Below the pieces are notes generated by a model. It was not told the DNA's origin. It saw nothing but the letters and a program-made list of their open reading frames with translations, and did no database searches. The position numbers were made by a program, and so were the translations under genes. DNA of 64,000 bases, from positions 310,001-374,000 of the forward strand of contig CAWIKB010000014.1 in the NCBI GenBank assembly GCA_963836605.1. Reading direction: 5' to 3'. Below, piece by piece: positions 36,490 to 45,427 of this stretch. Position 1 is the first letter of the stretch; each line of letters opens with the position of its first letter. The stretch is from Bog-473 sp963836605 (lineage in GTDB: Bacteria > Actinomycetota > Acidimicrobiia > Acidimicrobiales > RAAP-2).

Positions 36490-36980
36490 TGGGGCGTCAC
36501 CCTGCTCTGACCCGTTCCCGCGCCCTGGTCCTGGGGGCGGTGATCACCGTGGCGCTCCTCCTCTCGAGCTGCTCCAGCGGTTCGCCCTCGGCGAGCCCTC
36601 CCAAGTCGACCACCACCACGTCGGTGCTCACCCCCGCCGTCATCTCGCGCACCATCGTCATTCACGGCCACAGCTACCCGGTCCCCAGCGAGGACGGGGT
36701 CCATGCCATCGACCCCTCGGTGGACACCGGCGGGCAGATCATCCTGACCAACAAGGGCTTCCTGCCCTATCGCCTGTTCGTCCAGCTCAAGCAGAAGGTC
36801 ACCTGGACCAATTTGAGCGCCCATCCCGTGCGCATCACCTTCCTCCACCAGCCGGTGAAGTCGGGGATCATCCCGGTGGGGGGCACCTTCACCTACTCCT
36901 CGCCCACGCTGATCAACTTCGTGTACGTCTCGAGCTCGGGCTATCACGGCGTGGTGTCCATCGGGGCGTTCACGCCCTGA
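36489..36980 (+). CDS. Small lipoprotein, cupredoxin-like fold
   Basis: GTG 36489 overlaps the sortase-like stop (TAGTG). The 163-residue product has a signal peptide with lipobox LLSSC. The mature part has the layout of a small blue-copper-type beta barrel: VTWTNLSAHPVRITF, GTFTYSS and FVYVSSSGYHGVVSIG. The His in AHP and in GYH are kept but the Cys between them is missing, so type 1 copper is unlikely. It closes the phosphate operon and may be a structural part of the same surface assembly. The family call is tentative. Confidence 0.6.
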   Translation: MGRHPALTRSRALVLGAVITVALLLSSCSSGSPSASPPKSTTTTSVLTPAVISRTIVIHGHSYPVPSEDGVHAIDPSVDTGGQIILTNKGFLPYRLFVQLKQKVTWTNLSAHPVRITFLHQPVKSGIIPVGGTFTYSSPTLINFVYVSSSGYHGVVSIGAFTP

Positions 36981-37076
36981 CCCGGCAGCTCGGGCACTCA
37001 CCGCGTCCTGCGTTTCGCGGCTCCACCCCCAGGCTGGCGGTGGCACCCGGCGGGTGGTTGTTCGGTGGCGGGACCG

Positions 37077-37427
37077 CTATCCGCCGGGCTCAATCGCCGC
37101 TCGGAGGGCGGTGAGCCGGTCACGATCGAGGGAGTACCACACCCATTTGCCGCGCCGGTCGCCATGGACCAGGCCCGCTTCGCTGAGGATCTTCAGGTGG
37201 TGTGACACCGTCGGTTGGCTCTTCCCGAGTGGCTCGACGAAATCGCACACGCACACCTCGCCCTGGGGAGCGGCGGCGAGGATGCTCAACACCCGGAGCC
37301 TCACCGGGTCGGCCAGGGCGGCGAAGCCCCCGGCCATCTCGGCGGCCTCGGCGGCCTCGAGCGGGGCCGCCAGCACCGAAGGGCAGCACCCGTCCGTCCG
37401 CGCCAACGTGGCCACTCGCTTCGGCAT
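37077..37427 (-). CDS. arsR: ArsR-family arsenite-responsive repressor
   Basis: A 116-residue winged-helix repressor transcribed away from the arsenic genes. The As(III)-binding CVC motif is in GEVCVCDFVEPLGKSQPTV, at the start of the DNA-recognition helix, followed by SHHLKILSEAGLVHGDRRGK. Two Cys near the N-terminus (GCC) could also contribute. In this family, metalloid binding releases the operator. ATG at 37427 faces a promoter and palindrome in the intergenic gap. The 96 bases between its end and the lipoprotein gene hold nothing I can identify. Confidence 0.92.
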   Translation of the reverse strand: MPKRVATLARTDGCCPSVLAAPLEAAEAAEMAGGFAALADPVRLRVLSILAAAPQGEVCVCDFVEPLGKSQPTVSHHLKILSEAGLVHGDRRGKWVWYSLDRDRLTALRAAIEPGG

Positions 37428-37439
37428 CGGGCCCTCCTA

Positions 37440-37469
37440 TTGACAATCATCGATGCATCGATCGATACT
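37440..37469 (+). promoter_or_regulatory. ars promoter with embedded palindrome, probable ArsR operator
   Basis: TTGACA at 37440-37445 is a perfect -35; CGATAC/GATACT at 37463-37469 is an acceptable -10 at 17-18 bases. The spacer holds a perfect 14-base palindrome, ATCGATGCATCGAT (37449-37462). A repressor bound there would block polymerase. A related GCATCGA recurs downstream at about 37473. Confidence 0.6.
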
Positions 37470-37507
37470 CAACGCATCGACATCCATTGATATTACCGGA
37501 GGCCGCC

Positions 37508-38020
37508 ATGTCCAGAGTCCAACTCGCCCTCAGTGTCAGCGACATCGACTCCGCTGTGGATTTCTACTCGAGGTTGTTCGGAGCCCGCCCAGCCAAGCGC
37601 CGCCCCGGTTATGCCAATTTCGCCATCACCGAGCCCCCCCTCAAGCTCGTCCTCATCGAGACGGGTGCGGCGCGGGGGAGCGGCGTCGCCGGCGCCCTGA
37701 ACCACCTGGGCATCGAGGTCGATTCCGCCGAGGAGGTCCAGGCGGCAACCAGTCGACTCTCCGACGAGGGAATGGCCCCTGAAATCGAGGAGGCGACCAC
37801 CTGCTGCTACGCACTCCAGGACAAGGCATGGGTGAGCGATCCCGACGGGTCGCCGTGGGAGGTCTACACCGTCCTGGCCGATGCGCCCGGCGAGACCAGC
37901 CTCGGATGCTCGACCGAGGCGTGCGTTCCGACGGGGACACAGCGAGCCCGTCGGTGGCGCCGCAGTCTCCAGCGCCTGTTGCTGAGCGGGACCATCGGGA
38001 CGGCGACCGACCACAGTTGA
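37508..38020 (+). CDS. arsI: ArsI-type C-As lyase (cadmium-induced CadI family dioxygenase)
   Basis: 170 residues; a glyoxalase/extradiol-fold enzyme that in ArsI cleaves the carbon-arsenic bond of methylarsenite or aromatic arsenicals. The metal ligands are visible: Gln5 (SRVQLALSV), His66 (GALNHLGIEV) and Glu118 (SPWEVYTV). The vicinal Cys99-Cys100 that bind the arsenical are in TTCCYALQDKAWVSDPDG, the family hallmark. ATG 37508 follows GGAGGCC. A tail of about 45 residues beyond the domain, with two more Cys and many Arg, is not needed for the fold. Cadmium-response CadI annotations belong to the same family. Confidence 0.88.
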   Translation: MSRVQLALSVSDIDSAVDFYSRLFGARPAKRRPGYANFAITEPPLKLVLIETGAARGSGVAGALNHLGIEVDSAEEVQAATSRLSDEGMAPEIEEATTCCYALQDKAWVSDPDGSPWEVYTVLADAPGETSLGCSTEACVPTGTQRARRWRRSLQRLLLSGTIGTATDHS

Positions 38021-38021
38021 C

Positions 38022-38868
38022 GTGGAGACAGCCGCGCTCTGGCGCCGATTGACCGCTGAGATTTCTCGGCAGCGCGTTCCTGGCCGCCGTGGTCATCGGC
38101 TCGGGTATCGCCGCGCAACGTCTCTCGCCGGGCAACACCGGGCTGCAGCTGTTCGAGAACGCGGCGGCCACCGGCGCCGGGCTCTACGCCATCATCTTGA
38201 TGTTCGGCCCGGTGTCGGGAGCCCACTTCAATCCAGTCGTCTCCTTCGTCGACGCCACCTTTGGGGGGCTCAGCTGGCGCGCCGCCGGCGCCTACCTGCC
38301 GGCCCAGGTGGCCGGGTGCATCGGCGGAGCGGTCGTCGCCAACCTGATGTTCTCCGATGCCGCGGTCTCGATCTCCACCCACCATCGGGCCACGCCCGCC
38401 CACTTCCTCTCGGAGGTCGTGGCCACGCTGGGCCTCATCCTGGTCATCTTCGCTCTGGCCCGGAGCGGGCGGAGCAGCGCCACACCGGCAGCCGTCGGTG
38501 CCTACATCGGGGCCGCCTATTTCTTCACCAGCTCGACCAGCTTCGCCAACCCCGCCATCACCGTGGGGCGCATGTTCTCCAACACCTTCGCCGGCATCGC
38601 CCCCTCGTCGGTGCCGGCCTTCATCGCCGCCCAGATCGTCGGCGGGGTACTGGCGGTCGTCGTGATCAAGGCCCTCTACCCCGGTTTCACGCCGGCCGAG
38701 GCGGCCGACATCATCGTCCCCCATCACCTCGAAGCGTCCGAGGTCGGGTCCCCTTCGGACCCTTCGCGGGCGCAATCGTCCGCCGTCGCTGCGGGGGCTA
38801 CGACGGCTGCACCAGTCGACCCGTCCCGCCCCTCGCAACCGAACCAGCCGCTGCCGCCCACCCGGTAG
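38022..38868 (+). CDS. MIP-family aquaporin of the arsenic cluster (AqpS-like), frameshifted near its start
   Basis: The membrane part is clear: VVIGSGIAAQRLSPGNTGLQ, first channel motif AHFNPVVSFVDA (NPV rather than NPA) and second motif FANPAITVGRMFS. Six hydrophobic segments and a Pro/Ser-rich cytoplasmic tail follow. GTG 38022, one base after arsI, begins METAALWRRLTAE. A surplus base at about 38058-38063 must be discounted to continue FLGSAFLAAVVIGSG. In Sinorhizobium such a channel next to arsC lets arsenite leave the cell by diffusion, which suits a cluster without ArsB or Acr3. Confidence 0.85.
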
Positions 38869-38890
38869 CGAACCAACCAACGGGAGTCCC

Positions 38891-40408
38891 ATGCACATCA
38901 TTGCCATCGGAGGGAGCGACGCCGGCATCAGCGTGGCCCTGCGCGTCCGGGAGCTCGACCCCGAGGCCGAGGTCACAGTGGTGGTCGCCGACGCGTACCC
39001 GAACTTCTCCATCTGCGGGATCCCGTACTACGTCTCAGGGGAGGTGACCCATTGGCGCAATCTGGCCCACCGGACCATCGGCGACCTCGAGGCGACCGGC
39101 ATGGATCTTCGCCTCGACACCACCGCCCGCCGCATCGACGTGGCGGGCCGCAAGCTCCTCGTCACCCATGACGGCGACGAGGAGCTCCTGTCCTACGACG
39201 AACTTGTCATCGGCACCGGCGCCGTCCCGGTCCGCCCGCCCATTGAGGGGCTCTCCGGTTCCGATGCGCTGGGTGCCGGGGACAGCGTCCATCTCCTTCA
39301 CTCCATGGGCGACACCTTTTCGGTCATGCGCGACGCTCGAGGAAGCCGCCCCGGCGAGCGCGCTCATCGTGGGTGCCGGCTACATCGGGCTCGAGATGGC
39401 CGAAGCGCTGGTCGCCCGGGGCCTGGCGGTGACCCAGATGGAACAGCAGGAGGAGGTCCTCCCCACGGTGGACCCCGCCATGGGTGCCCTCGTCCGCGAG
39501 CAGCTCACCGAGCACGGCGTCGATGTGCAGACCGGCACCACCGTCCGCTCCGATCGTCCGCCAACCCGCCGGGGCGCCGGGTCGTTTGCGCGTCGAGGCC
39601 ACCACCACCGACGGACGGGGCGTCGCCCGATCCTTCGACATGGTCCTCGTCGTCGCCGGGGTTCGACCCGACGTCCAATTGGCCGCCTCGGCCGGGGCGT
39701 CCCTCGGGCCGCGGGGGGCGATCGCCGGTGGACCGACGCATGCGGACCGGCCTCCCCCACGTCTTCGCCGCAGGCGACTGCGTCGTGACGCACCACCGTC
39801 TTCTCGGCGAGACCTACCTGCCGCTCGGCACGACGGCCCACAAGCAGGGACGGGTGGCCGGCGAGAACGCGCTGGGCGGCAGCCGCGAGTTTGCCGGGAG
39901 CCTGGGCACGCAGGTGGTCAAGGTCTTCGACCATGCCGTGGCCCGCACCGGCCTGCGGGACCTCGAGGCGACGGGGAGCGCCTTCGATCCGCTCACGGTC
40001 GGCTCCGACGCCGACGATCACAAGGCGTACTACCCCGGGAGTCATCGCATCTCCATGCGCTACACCGGCGACCGGGCCACCGGTCGCCTCCTGGGCGTAC
40101 AACTCTTCGGGCACAAGCACGCCGAGATCGCCAAGCGGGTCGACATCGCCGCCACTGCCATCTTCAACGACATGACCATGGACGGCGTCAACGACCTGGA
40201 TCTCTCCTACACGCCGCCCCTCGGCAGCCCCTGGGAGGCCGTCCAGATGGGTGCCCAGGCCTGGCTGCGGTCGGCCCAGCCTGCGGCCACGCCAGCCCGC
40301 TCCGTCGACCGCGGCCGGTCACCGACAGATGGACGAGCAGACGAGATGAGCAGATCAGATGCATTGAACCGATGCGTCGAAAAGGGGAGGAATGATGACA
40401 AAACTTGA
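38891..40408 (+). CDS. FAD/NAD(P)-dependent disulfide-type oxidoreductase of the ars cluster, three frameshifts
   Basis: Related to CoA-disulfide reductase and NADH oxidase. MHIIAIGGSDAGISVALRV is the FAD Rossmann motif; NFSICGIPYYVSGE carries the redox Cys. A second Rossmann motif (ALIVGAGYIGLEMAEAL) binds NAD(P)H; GLPHVFAAGDCV is the late FAD motif. The frame advances by one near 39340, 39555 and 39728, three single-base insertions that sum to a whole codon. ATG 38891 follows GGGAG. Such flavoproteins are common in actinobacterial ars clusters, but the substrate is unknown. The end overlaps the arsC start. Confidence 0.8.
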   Translation: MHIIAIGGSDAGISVALRVRELDPEAEVTVVVADAYPNFSICGIPYYVSGEVTHWRNLAHRTIGDLEATGMDLRLDTTARRIDVAGRKLLVTHDGDEELLSYDELVIGTGAVPVRPPIEGLSGSDALGAGDSVHLLHSMGDTFSVMRDARGSRPGERAHRGCRLHRARDGRSAGRPGPGGDPDGTAGGGPPHGGPRHGCPRPRAAHRARRRCADRHHRPLRSSANPPGRRVVCASRPPPPTDGASPDPSTWSSSSPGFDPTSNWPPRPGRPSGRGGRSPVDRRMRTGLPHVFAAGDCVVTHHRLLGETYLPLGTTAHKQGRVAGENALGGSREFAGSLGTQVVKVFDHAVARTGLRDLEATGSAFDPLTVGSDADDHKAYYPGSHRISMRYTGDRATGRLLGVQLFGHKHAEIAKRVDIAATAIFNDMTMDGVNDLDLSYTPPLGSPWEAVQMGAQAWLRSAQPAATPARSVDRGRSPTDGRADEMSRSDALNRCVEKGRNDDKT

Positions 40409-41074
40409 CGTGATGCCCCAGGGCGTGCGGACGTCGCTCACCAGGGTGGCCGGTGACCTCCACCATCAATTCCAGGGCGTCTTCGGTCACGAGACCATAG
40501 AGGCGCTGGTCTTGGACAGTTACGCCGAAATTGGCCGCCCGGGCCACGGTCACCAGGTGGTTGATCCTCGGTGCGCAGCGATTCGCCCGAGAGCGATTGG
40601 AGGCTCTCGTGCACGCTGAAGATCGCTCGCCGCATCGGGTACCGGGCGTCCTGTTCCTCTGTGTCCACAATGCCGGGCGTTCCCAGATGGCGCTCGGTTG
40701 GTTCGCCCACCTGGCGGGGACAACGCCGTCGCCTGGTCGGGCGGCTCCGAGCCCGACGCCGACATGAACGAGGCTGCCGTCGCCGCCATGGCCGAGATCG
40801 GCATCGACATCTCACGGCAATTCCCCAAGCCCTGGACCGAGGAGTTCATGAGCGCCGCCGACGTCGTGGTGACCATGGGCTGCGGCGACGCCTGTCCCTG
40901 GTGCCCGGCAAGCATTACGAGGATTGGGAGCTGGAGGACCCGAAGGGAAAGCCAGTCGAGGAGATTCGACCGATCCGGGACGAAATCGGTCGGCGGGTGA
41001 CCGATCTCATGGACCGTCTGGAAATCCGGCACCCGAAAGGCCTGGACAACTCGGACAACTCGGACCAGGCCTGA
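40392..41074 (+). CDS. arsC: Arsenate reductase, low-molecular-weight phosphatase type with N-terminal helical domain, three frameshifts
   Basis: ATG 40392 follows GGGGAGG. An N-terminal helical bundle (VRTSLTRVAGDLHHQFQGVF, LVLDSYAEIG) precedes the catalytic domain with the phosphatase loop VLFLCVHNAGRSQMA (CX5R). MGCGDACPWCPG supplies the further Cys for the disulfide cascade, and YEDWELEDPKGKPVEEIRPI is the C-terminal loop. Frame changes near 40536 (+1), 40720 (-1) and 40905 (-1) must be bridged. It reduces As(V) to As(III). This two-domain form is typical of actinobacteria, where mycothiol or thioredoxin may be the reductant. Confidence 0.85.
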
Positions 41075-41091
41075 CGAGTCGGGAGGCGGCT

Positions 41092-41119
41092 TGCCCGCCC
41101 GCCCCGGGCGCCCTATCCT
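41092..41119 (+). promoter_or_regulatory. Possible rplM promoter
   Basis: TTGCCC (41092-41097) and TATCCT (41114-41119) are 16 bases apart, about 90 bases before rplM. The CTATC core of the -10 also occurs in the proposed str and groES promoters of this window. Confidence 0.4.
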
Positions 41120-41208
41120 GGTACGTCGGCTCTCGGGACCCCCGGGCGCCTGAGCGCACCCGACCTGAGTGCGCTCCCCGCACCAGCCGGTAGCGAAAGA
41201 TCGATCCC

Positions 41209-41658
41209 TTGCGCACATTTTCACCGAACGTCACCGAGATAGAGCGAGCCTGGTACGTGGTCGACGCCGACGGCCTGGTGCTCGGTCGCCTGGCCTCCGA
41301 AGTGGCGCGCCTCCTGCGCGGGAAGCACCGCCCCTACTTCGCGCCGCACGTCGACACCGGGGACCACGTCATCGTGGTCAACGCCGACAAGGTGATCCTC
41401 ACCTCGGACAAGGCCGCCGACAAGCTGGCCTACCGCCACAGTGGCTACCCGGGCGGCCTCAAGTCGACCAGCTACGCCGAGCTCCTGGACCGGACGCCCG
41501 ACGAGCTGATCCGTCGCTCGGTCCGCGGCATGCTGCCCAAGAACACACTGGGGCGCCAGATGTTGGGCAAGCTCAACGTCTACGTCGGCCCGGACCATCC
41601 CCACGCAGCGCAGACCCCCGAGGTCCTCGAGCTGCCCTCGGCCCGCCGGGCCGGCTGA
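41209..41658 (+). CDS. rplM: 50S ribosomal protein L13
   Basis: 149 residues. The start is TTG at 41209, giving MRTFSPNVTEIERAWYVVDA, the exact family N-terminus. GRLASEVARLLRGKHRPYF, the YRHSGYPGGLKSTSYAELL motif and GMLPKNTLGRQMLGKLNVY are conserved. TTG starts are known for this gene in actinobacteria. Followed by rpsI after 20 bases. Confidence 0.96.
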   Translation: MRTFSPNVTEIERAWYVVDADGLVLGRLASEVARLLRGKHRPYFAPHVDTGDHVIVVNADKVILTSDKAADKLAYRHSGYPGGLKSTSYAELLDRTPDELIRRSVRGMLPKNTLGRQMLGKLNVYVGPDHPHAAQTPEVLELPSARRAG

Positions 41659-41678
41659 ACGTACGGCAAGGAGCCCAC

Positions 41679-42071
41679 ATGCCCGCACCACTCACCCAGA
41701 CGACCGGACGCCGCAAGCAGGCGGTGGCGCGGGTGCGTCTCCGCCCCGGCCAGGGAGCGATCAAGGTGAACGGCCACCCGATCGAGGCCTACTTCACGTC
41801 GGCCACCCACCGCATGCTGCTGACCGAGCCGCTGCGGGTCACCAACATGACCGAGGCCTACGACATCGACGCCACCATCGACGGGGGCGGCATCTCCGGC
41901 CAGGCCGGCGCCATGCGCCTGGGCATCGCCCGCAGCCTGTGCGAGCTCGACGGGGAACATCGGGCCGCGCTCAAGCGCTCGGGGCTCCTCACCCGCGACG
42001 CCCGCGAGAAGGAGTCCAAGAAGTACGGCCTGAAGAAGGCTCGCAAGGCGCCGCAGTACTCCAAGCGGTAG
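41679..42071 (+). CDS. rpsI: 30S ribosomal protein S9
   Basis: 130 residues; its C-terminal tail reaches P-site tRNA. ATG 41679 follows AAGGAG. TTGRRKQAVARVRLRPGQG, the GGGISGQAGAMRLGIARSL segment and the tail KYGLKKARKAPQYSKR are diagnostic. glmM begins five bases after the stop. Confidence 0.97.
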   Translation: MPAPLTQTTGRRKQAVARVRLRPGQGAIKVNGHPIEAYFTSATHRMLLTEPLRVTNMTEAYDIDATIDGGGISGQAGAMRLGIARSLCELDGEHRAALKRSGLLTRDAREKESKKYGLKKARKAPQYSKR

Positions 42072-42075
42072 GAGG

Positions 42076-43437
42076 GTGGCGTCGGCGGCACGCTTCGGTA
42101 CCGATGGCGTCCGGGGCGTCGCCAACGAGGAACTGACGGCGGAGGTGGCCCTGGCCCTCGGCCGCGCCACGGCCCGTGTCCTGCCTTCGGTGGCGTTCGT
42201 GGTCGGGCGCGACACGCGTCGCTCGGGCCCTCTCCTCCAGGCTGCCCTGTCGGCCGGCCTGGCCACCGAGGGCGCCGACGTCGTCGACCTGGGCGTGGTG
42301 CCCACGCCCGGGGTGGCCATGGTGGCGGAGCGCCGCGGCATCCCCGGCGCCATGGTCTCGGCCTCGCACAATCCCTTCGGTGACAACGGGATCAAGCTGT
42401 TCGGGGCGCGGGGCACCAAGCTGGCGGTCGAGACCGAGACCGAGGTGGAGGACGAGTTGGCCCTGCTCCTGTCCGACGCCGAGCGCCCACCCCGCCGGCC
42501 CACGGGTCGCGGCGTGGGCGGGATCATCGCCGACCCCGACGCGCTCGATCTCTACCGCGGGTACCTCGAAGCGGCCACCGAAGGCCGGACGCTCGAGGGC
42601 CTGCACCTCGTGGTCGACTGCGCCAACGGCGCCGCCAGTGCCATCGCGCCGGACGTGTTCGCCGCGCTCGGGGCCCGGGTGACGGCGCTGCACGACGCCC
42701 CCGACGGCACCAACATCAACGAGAAGTGCGGATCGACGGACCCCACGGAACTGGCCCGCACCGTCAGCACGACCGGGGCCGACCTCGGGCTGGCGCTCGA
42801 TGGTGACGCCGACCGCGTCATCGCCGTCGATCACACCGGCGCCATCGTCGACGGCGATGCCCTCCTGGCCCTCTTCGCGTTGGACCTGGCCTCCCGGGGC
42901 CAGTTGGCCGGCAACACGGTGGTGGTGACGGTCATGACCAACCTCGGGTTCCGCCTGGCCATGGAGGCGCAGGGCATCGGGGTCCGGGTGACCGACGTGG
43001 GTGACCGCCATGTCCTGGCCGCCCTCGATGCCGGCGGCTTCACCCTCGGCGGCGAGCAGTCCGGCCACATCATCTTCCGGAGTCGCTCCACCACCGGTGA
43101 CGGCACGCTGACCGGGATCGTCCTGGCCGACCTGCTGCAGCGTTCGGCGCGGCCTCTGGCCGACTTGGCGAACGGTGTGGTGGAGCGGGTCCACCAGGTG
43201 CTGGTCAACGTGCCCATTCCCCAGCCGGGCCGCCTGGCCGACTGCGCCGAGGTCTGGGAGGAAGTGGCGGCGGCCGAGGCCGAGCTGGGCCACGAAGGCC
43301 GGGTGCTCCTGCGGCCGAGCGGGACCGAGCCTCTGGTCCGGGTCATGGTCGAAGCGCGTGAGTTGGCCCAGGCCAATGCGGTGGCCGCCCAGCTGGCCGG
43401 GCTGGTCGAGGCCGCCCTGGGGCAGGTCGGGGGCTGA
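42076..43437 (+). CDS. glmM: Phosphoglucosamine mutase
   Basis: GlmM converts glucosamine-6-phosphate to glucosamine-1-phosphate for peptidoglycan. GTG 42076 gives 453 residues. RFGTDGVRGVANEEL opens the protein; the phosphoserine loop is MVSASHNPFGDNGIK; the metal loop is DGDADRVIAVD; the sugar loop is GGEQSGHI; the phosphate loop is RPSGTEPLVRVMVEA. rpsI-glmM-glmS is a common actinobacterial order, and the next gene makes its substrate. Confidence 0.97.
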   Translation: MASAARFGTDGVRGVANEELTAEVALALGRATARVLPSVAFVVGRDTRRSGPLLQAALSAGLATEGADVVDLGVVPTPGVAMVAERRGIPGAMVSASHNPFGDNGIKLFGARGTKLAVETETEVEDELALLLSDAERPPRRPTGRGVGGIIADPDALDLYRGYLEAATEGRTLEGLHLVVDCANGAASAIAPDVFAALGARVTALHDAPDGTNINEKCGSTDPTELARTVSTTGADLGLALDGDADRVIAVDHTGAIVDGDALLALFALDLASRGQLAGNTVVVTVMTNLGFRLAMEAQGIGVRVTDVGDRHVLAALDAGGFTLGGEQSGHIIFRSRSTTGDGTLTGIVLADLLQRSARPLADLANGVVERVHQVLVNVPIPQPGRLADCAEVWEEVAAAEAELGHEGRVLLRPSGTEPLVRVMVEARELAQANAVAAQLAGLVEAALGQVGG

Positions 43438-43490
43438 AGGGCGCATTGGTCGGGATCGGACCCCCGGGCCCGCCAGTAGCCTGAGTCCCC

Positions 43491-45333
43491 ATGTGCGGCA
43501 TCATCGGCGTCACCGGCGAACCCGACGCCCTCCCGATGATCCTGGAGGCGCTGCACCAGCTGGAGTATCGAGGGTACGACTCGGCCGGGGTGGCCCTGGT
43601 GGACGCCGGGGAGATCTGGCGGGTCCGGGCGGCCGACGGCACCCGGTCGGTGGCCGAGCTGGCCGAGCTGACGACGACCGCACCCACCGGGCACGCCGCC
43701 GCCATCGGGCACACCCGCTGGGCCACCCATGGCCACCCGACGGCGGAGAACGCCCACCCTCACCTCGATTGCAGCGGCCGCCTCGCCCTCATCCACAACG
43801 GCATCATCGAGAACCACGCCGCCCTGCGGGCCGACCTGGTGGCCGAGGGCCACGTCATGGCGTCGGCCACCGACACCGAGGTCATGGCCCACCTGATCGA
43901 GCGGCACATGGCGACCGGCCTCTCCCTCGCCGAGGCCACCCGGGCCGCCCTGCGCATCGTGCGGGGTGCCTTCTCGGTGGCGGTCATCCATGCCGATGAG
44001 CCCGACACCATCGTGGCGGCCCGACGTTTGACCCCGCTGGTGCTCGGACTCGACGACGGTGTGGCCTTCTTGGCCTCGGACATCCCGGCCCTCCTCGGCC
44101 ACACCCGCCGCCTGTTCGCCCTGGCCGACGATGAGGTCGCCGTCCTCACCCCCGGGGCGATCACCGTGACCACGCTCGGCGGTGACCCGGTCGACCCCCG
44201 AGCAGCTCACGATCAGCTGGGACCTCGAGGCGGCCCAGAAGGGCGGCTACGAGGACTTCATGTCCAAGGAGATGCACGAGCAGCCCGAGGCGGTGGCCAA
44301 CACGCTGCTCGACCGCCGGGGCCCCGGGGGCGAGCTGGTGCTCGATGAGATGCGCCTGGACACCGACGAACTGGCCCGGCTCGACAAGGTGTTCATCGTG
44401 GCCTGCGGCAGCAGCTACCACGCCGCCCTGGTGGCCAAGTACGCCATTGAGCAGTGGGTCAAGCTGCCGACCGAGGTCGACATCGCCAGCGAGTTCCGCT
44501 ACCGGGACCCGGTGCTGACCGACCGCACCCTGTGCGTGGGCGTCTCCCAGTCGGGCGAGACGCTCGATACGTCCGAAGCCATGCGGGAGGCCTCCCGCCT
44601 CGGGGCCAAGGTCCTGGTCGTCTCCAACGTGGTGGACTCCTCCATGGCCCGGGCGGCCGACGGGGTGCTCTACACCCGGGCCGGGCCCGAGGTCGGCGTG
44701 GCCTCGACCAAGTGCCACCTGGCCCAGATCGTGGCGCTCGAGATCCTCGGCCTGACCCTGGCCCAGGTGCACGGCACCCTCACCCCGGCCGAGATCACGG
44801 CCACGCTCAACACGATGGACCGGCTGCCCGGCCTGCTCACCGAGACCCTCTCGCGGGCCCCCGACGTCGACGACGTGGCCGGCAAGCTGACCGACGCCCG
44901 CGACTTCTTCTTCCTGGGGCGTCATGTCGGGTTCCCCATGGCCCTCGAAGGCGCCCTCAAGCTCAAGGAGCTGGCCTACCTGCGCGCCGAGGGCTACCCG
45001 GCCGGCGAGCTCAAGCACGGGCCGATCGCCCTCATCGAGCCGGGCACCGTGGTGGTGGGCATCGCCACCCGCAACCGGCTTTCGGAGAAGTTGCTCTCCA
45101 ATATCGCCGAAGTGCACAGCCGGGGCGCCACCGTGGTGCTGCTGGCCGACGACGGTGACGACGACGTGGCGACGGTGGCCGACCACGTGCTGTGGGTCCC
45201 ACCGACCGATCCGCTGCTCTCGCCGGTGGTCGGCGTCATCCCCCTGCAGCAACTGGCCTACCGCCTGGCCACGTTGCACGGCCACGACGTGGACCGCCCG
45301 CGCAACCTGGCCAAGACGGTGACCGTTGAATGA
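43491..45333 (+). CDS. glmS: Glutamine-fructose-6-phosphate aminotransferase, one frameshift
   Basis: GlmS makes glucosamine-6-phosphate. MCGIIGV provides the N-terminal catalytic Cys; the glutaminase domain includes LEYRGYDSAGVAL and HTRWATHGHPTAENAHPH. Two SIS domains follow: VACGSSYHAALVAKYAIE, VSQSGETLDTSEAM and the C-terminal LAKTVTVE. The frame changes at 44195-44199, a run of five C where four would restore DPVDPEQLTISWDLEAAQKG. The gene is essential and single here, so an insertion error in a homopolymer is the likely cause. About 613 residues when corrected. Confidence 0.95.
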
Positions 45334-45392
45334 GGGGCCGCCCACGGGTGGCCCGCCGGTGAATGAGGGGCCGTCCCCGGTGGCCCGCCGGT
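45327..45392 (+). repeat. Imperfect 33-base tandem duplication after glmS
   Basis: Two copies of a sequence beginning TGAATGAGGGGCCG and ending GGTGGCCCGCCGG follow each other with a period of 33 bases. The first copy contains the glmS stop. It pads the glmS-acpS gap and creates extra in-frame starts that make the acpS start ambiguous. Confidence 0.7.
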
Positions 45393-45427
45393 GGGCCGAC
45401 CGGGAGCACGCCGGGGGAGCCGTGACC

